Assembly: GCF_009296265.1 (NCBI RefSeq)
Contig: NZ_WBJS01000001.1
Span: 372,001-436,000 of the forward strand
Reading direction: 5' to 3'
DNA: 64,000 nt
Origin: Thioclava sp. JE_KL1
GTDB lineage: Bacteria > Pseudomonadota > Alphaproteobacteria > Rhodobacterales > Rhodobacteraceae
Positions 61,393 to 64,000 of the stretch are shown here, in pieces (positions within the stretch are counted from its first letter, which is position 1; the number at the start of each line of letters is the position of its first letter). The notes under the pieces are model-generated. The model saw nothing but the letters and a program-made list of their open reading frames with translations, had not been told where the DNA came from and ran no database searches. The translations under genes and the position numbers were made by a program.

Positions 61393-62141
61393 GTGTCGTC
61401 TCCTGTGGTTTGGGGGAAATCTTTGGGCGTGTAGGGAACGGGCGGCAGCGGCTGGCCCGGCGGCACGGTGCCCTTGCCGCTCTCGGCACGGGTCAGCACG
61501 ACGACATGCGTGCCGGAGCGGACGCGGTCGGCAAGGTCGATGATGTCCTGATTGAACAGCCGGATGCAGCCCGCCGAGGTCGCCTTGCCGATTGAACTGT
61601 CATCCATCGTTCCGTGAATGCGGTAGAACGTATCCTTGTTCCCGCGGTGAATGTAGAGCGCCCGCGCACCCAAGGGATTGTCCAACCCGCCGTCGAGCCC
61701 ATTCTTGACCGGCCCGTAAAGCTCGGGGTCTTCCTTGATCATGCTTTGCGTCGGCGTCCAGCTCGGCCAATCGCGCTGGTAGGGGATACGCCCCTTGCCT
61801 GAAAAGCCGCGCCCGTCCTCGCCCACGGCGACGGTGTAGCGCAGCGCACGGTTGTTCTTCTGCACGAGGTAGAGCTTGCGCGCCCAAGGATCGACGATGA
61901 TGGTGCCCGGCGGCTCGTCCGTCCAGTAATCGACCTCCTGACGGGCTTTCTCTTCGCTCAGCAGCTTCGGGTCCACCGCCGGGATCGTGCGGCCGTCGTC
62001 CTCCATCTGACTGTAAATCGCCTTCACCCGCGCGCTGAGCTGCGGCGCTTGCGGCGCGGGCGGCGGGTTCGAGGCAGGTGGCTCGGGCGCGCAGGCTGCG
62101 AGGGCGATCAGCGCGAGCGGGGCGAAGCGGATAAGGTTCAT
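61389..62141 (-). CDS. L,D-transpeptidase (YkuD) lipoprotein
   Basis: The 250-residue protein begins with a lipoprotein signal, LALIALAAC (Cys about residue 17), a Pro-rich linker to about 32, and a YkuD domain. The catalytic motif HGTMDDSSIGKATSAGCIR, with His near 187 and Cys near 203, is intact. It forms 3-3 peptidoglycan links or attaches proteins to peptidoglycan. It uses an active-site Cys, which must be kept reduced in the periplasm; being between dsbD and dsbA fits this. The ATG at 62141 overlaps the dsbD stop. Confidence 0.93.
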   Translation of the reverse strand: MNLIRFAPLALIALAACAPEPPASNPPPAPQAPQLSARVKAIYSQMEDDGRTIPAVDPKLLSEEKARQEVDYWTDEPPGTIIVDPWARKLYLVQKNNRALRYTVAVGEDGRGFSGKGRIPYQRDWPSWTPTQSMIKEDPELYGPVKNGLDGGLDNPLGARALYIHRGNKDTFYRIHGTMDDSSIGKATSAGCIRLFNQDIIDLADRVRSGTHVVVLTRAESGKGTVPPGQPLPPVPYTPKDFPQTTGDDT

Positions 62142-64000
62142 TGAGCGATCTCCGAAAGCGAGGTCGTGAGTTTCGGCGCGGTCACATCCCCGATCAGCCG
62201 GGTGCCCTGCGCCTCCGAATGGTCGGGGCTGAGGAAGATCAGCGTCGGCGGGCCGATCACGCCCAACTGCTTGAGAAGCGCCTGCTGCGGCGCGCCGGTC
62301 TTGGTCACATCGACCGCGATGGGCGTGACGTGGCGCAGCGCCGCCTGCACCTGCGGGTCGGGGATCACCTCGCGCGCGATGGTGGCGCATTCGGTGCACC
62401 ATTCGGCCGTGGTGATCAGCATCACCGGCGCGCCCTTCGCGGCGGCCAGCGCAGCGTCGAGCGCCTCAGGCGTCTCGACATGGGTGAAGTCGTCTTCGGT
62501 CAGGATGTCCGGCGCGGCGGCCATGACTGTCTGGCCTGCGGTGAAGGGCGCGAGGGGGCGCAGCGGATCGGCAGCCCCACTCGCCGCGCCAATACCTTCG
62601 AGCGCACCGGCCAGCAGCGCCGCGACACCCAGCGCGCCGCCCACGCGGCCCAGGCCCGAGCTCTCCGGTCCGAACCGGTCGCGTCCGCCCAGGGCCACGC
62701 CTGCACCGATCAGCAGCAGCGCCCAGAGCGCGAGGATCGCAGGTCCCGCGACGACGCGGCTCAAGAGCCAGATCGCGACGCCAAGGAAGACGTAGCCGAA
62801 CGCCCGGTTCACGCCGACCATCCATTCGCCCATGCGCGGCAGGATCGCCGAGCCAAAGAGCCCGACGGCCATCAGCAACACGCCCTGCCCCAGACCCAGC
62901 GCGAACAGCGCCGAAGCTCCGAGCCCCGCATCGCCCGTCTGCGCGATATAGAGGAAGGCCCCTGCCAGCGGAGCCGTCACGCAAGGCCCGACGATCAGCG
63001 TCGAGGTGAAGCCGAGGATCGCCGCCCCCGCGAGCGTGCCGCGCGGCCCCTGCACGGAGCTGACCTTGTTGGTCAGCGCCTGCGGCAGGCGCAGTTCGAA
63101 CAGGCCGAAGGAGGACAGCGCGAGGACGGCGAACAGCAGCGCGAGCGCGATCACCGTCGCAGGCGCCTGCATCAGGAATTGCAGGTTCTGCCCCGACCAC
63201 GCCGCCACGATGCCGAGAAGCCCGAAGGCCACGGCCATCGCCAGCACATAGGTCCCGGTCAGCGCCAACCCCCGCGCAGGCGTCAGGTCTTTCCCTTGCG
63301 CGCCGAGCATCCCGGCGACAATCGGCACCATCGGCAGCACGCAAGGCGTGAAGGCCAGAAGCAGACCGAAGCCGAAGAACGAGGCCACCACCAGAGCCCA
63401 ACCGCCCTTCGCCGCGATCCCCGCGACGAGACCGTCATCGGAGGATAGGCTCAGGCTGTTTCCGTCGCCCTTGGAGGCGGCTACGGGAGGCGTGGGGGTC
63501 TCGGCCTCGGAACTCCCGGCTGGCGCGGAGGACGCGGCGCTCTGCGCATAATCCGGCACCCCGGCGGCTTGATTCGATTGTGCCGCACTTGCGGCTTCTG
63601 CCGTCGCAGCCCCGCCCGGCGGCACGATCTCGCGGCTTTGGGGTGGATAGCAGAGACCCTTTTCCTCGCAGCCCTGCCAGTGCAGCGTGAACGGGCCGGT
63701 GATGTCGCTCACCACGGCCTCGGTATGATCGTGCCAGACCTCGACCGTGCCGAAATTCGGATCGTCCTTCATCTCACCCGGCTGCGTCTCGATGACGGGC
63801 GCATCGCCACCCTCGGCGCTGACCGTCAAGTGCTCGCGATAGAGGTAATAGCCCGGCGCGATGTCGAAGGAGACCGCGAGCGTCCCGTCATCCTGCCACG
63901 CGGTCTCGACCTGAAACGCCTCTTCAGGCGACAGCGGACCGCTGCCCCCCTTGGGCTTCAGAAGATCGAAGCTTTGCGCCGCAGCGAGGCCGGGCAACAG
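62138..64000 (-). CDS. dsbD: Thiol:disulfide interchange protein DsbD (5' end beyond the window)
   Basis: At least 619 residues are visible. The order is a signal-peptide end (AAAQS), an N-terminal DsbD-alpha-type domain with Cys pair in GCEEKGLCYP near 108-117, a Ser/Ala/Pro-rich linker to about 180, and eight membrane helices with the redox Cys in FTPCVLPMVPI near 216-226 and GPCVTAPLAG near 340-349. A thioredoxin-like C-domain follows with CTEC in AEWCTECATI near 533-542. DsbD carries electrons from cytosolic thioredoxin to periplasmic partners. The initiation codon lies outside the right edge; the frame is open to base 64000. Confidence 0.92.
   Translation of the reverse strand: MLPGLAAAQSFDLLKPKGGSGPLSPEEAFQVETAWQDDGTLAVSFDIAPGYYLYREHLTVSAEGGDAPVIETQPGEMKDDPNFGTVEVWHDHTEAVVSDITGPFTLHWQGCEEKGLCYPPQSREIVPPGGAATAEAASAAQSNQAAGVPDYAQSAASSAPAGSSEAETPTPPVAASKGDGNSLSLSSDDGLVAGIAAKGGWALVVASFFGFGLLLAFTPCVLPMVPIVAGMLGAQGKDLTPARGLALTGTYVLAMAVAFGLLGIVAAWSGQNLQFLMQAPATVIALALLFAVLALSSFGLFELRLPQALTNKVSSVQGPRGTLAGAAILGFTSTLIVGPCVTAPLAGAFLYIAQTGDAGLGASALFALGLGQGVLLMAVGLFGSAILPRMGEWMVGVNRAFGYVFLGVAIWLLSRVVAGPAILALWALLLIGAGVALGGRDRFGPESSGLGRVGGALGVAALLAGALEGIGAASGAADPLRPLAPFTAGQTVMAAAPDILTEDDFTHVETPEALDAALAAAKGAPVMLITTAEWCTECATIAREVIPDPQVQAALRHVTPIAVDVTKTGAPQQALLKQLGVIGPPTLIFLSPDHSEAQGTRLIGDVTAPKLTTSLSEIAQ

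Overview
This 64 kb window is GC-rich and densely coded. It reads as chromosomal DNA of an alphaproteobacterium, most likely Rhodobacteraceae. The grounds are the many TRAP transporters, the ligase-associated Lhr/PdeM pair, the ParE, IlvD and OtsA sequences, and GGAAC-type stress promoters. The genus cannot be fixed from sequence alone. There is no rRNA, tRNA, CRISPR array, insertion sequence or phage gene that I can see.

Layout. 1-10.1 kb: tail of an upstream gene, parE, a small membrane protein of visibly lower GC, a 0.8 kb cluster of hairpin repeats, an aldose-epimerase-like gene with a gamma-glutamylcyclotransferase, the pdeM-lhr DNA-repair pair, a further repeat copy, and ilvD. 10.1-16.1 kb: a FUSC membrane protein, a fructosamine kinase, and a minus-strand operon (PLDc_N peptide, membrane-anchored FMN glutamate-synthase-like protein, PoxB) behind a possible general-stress promoter. 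16.1-28.4 kb, all minus strand: a two-gene RND efflux pump, periplasmic CpdB, and an oppABCDF peptide importer. 28.8-34.3 kb: an MFS exporter, an aldo/keto reductase, and a PQQ glucose/quinate-type dehydrogenase split from its membrane anchor. 34.5-41.4 kb: paoABC-xdhC-mocA molybdoenzyme operon, topoisomerase IB and a fasciclin protein. 41.5-45.8 kb: otsA with a degenerate PIG-L-like partner, divergent from an AI-2E permease and a channel-like protein. 45.8-53.9 kb: pxpBCA (5-oxoprolinase) divergent from a TRAP transporter, a winged-helix regulator, a crotonase and a luciferase-like oxidoreductase. 54-58.7 kb: a TRAP transporter, gluconokinase and LacI-type regulator around a perfect operator. 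58.7-64 kb: a permease remnant, a GT4 glycosyltransferase, a SYLF protein, and a dsbD-L,D-transpeptidase-dsbA operon running off the right edge.

How it fits together. Several cassettes are nutrient-specific: oligopeptides, 5-oxoproline or a related acid, gluconate or a sugar acid, and aldehydes or sugars oxidised in the periplasm. Others look like stress functions: trehalose, topoisomerase IB, SYLF, PoxB/FMN, AI-2E. Candidate promoters of the EcfG form (GGAAC, 16-17 nt, then CGTT or a near match) precede topoisomerase IB, the SYLF gene, otsA, the AI-2E gene and the PLDc_N operon, with a weaker one before paoA. This possible regulon is the most interesting pattern in the window. All functions are assigned from sequence pattern recognition; no database search was run.
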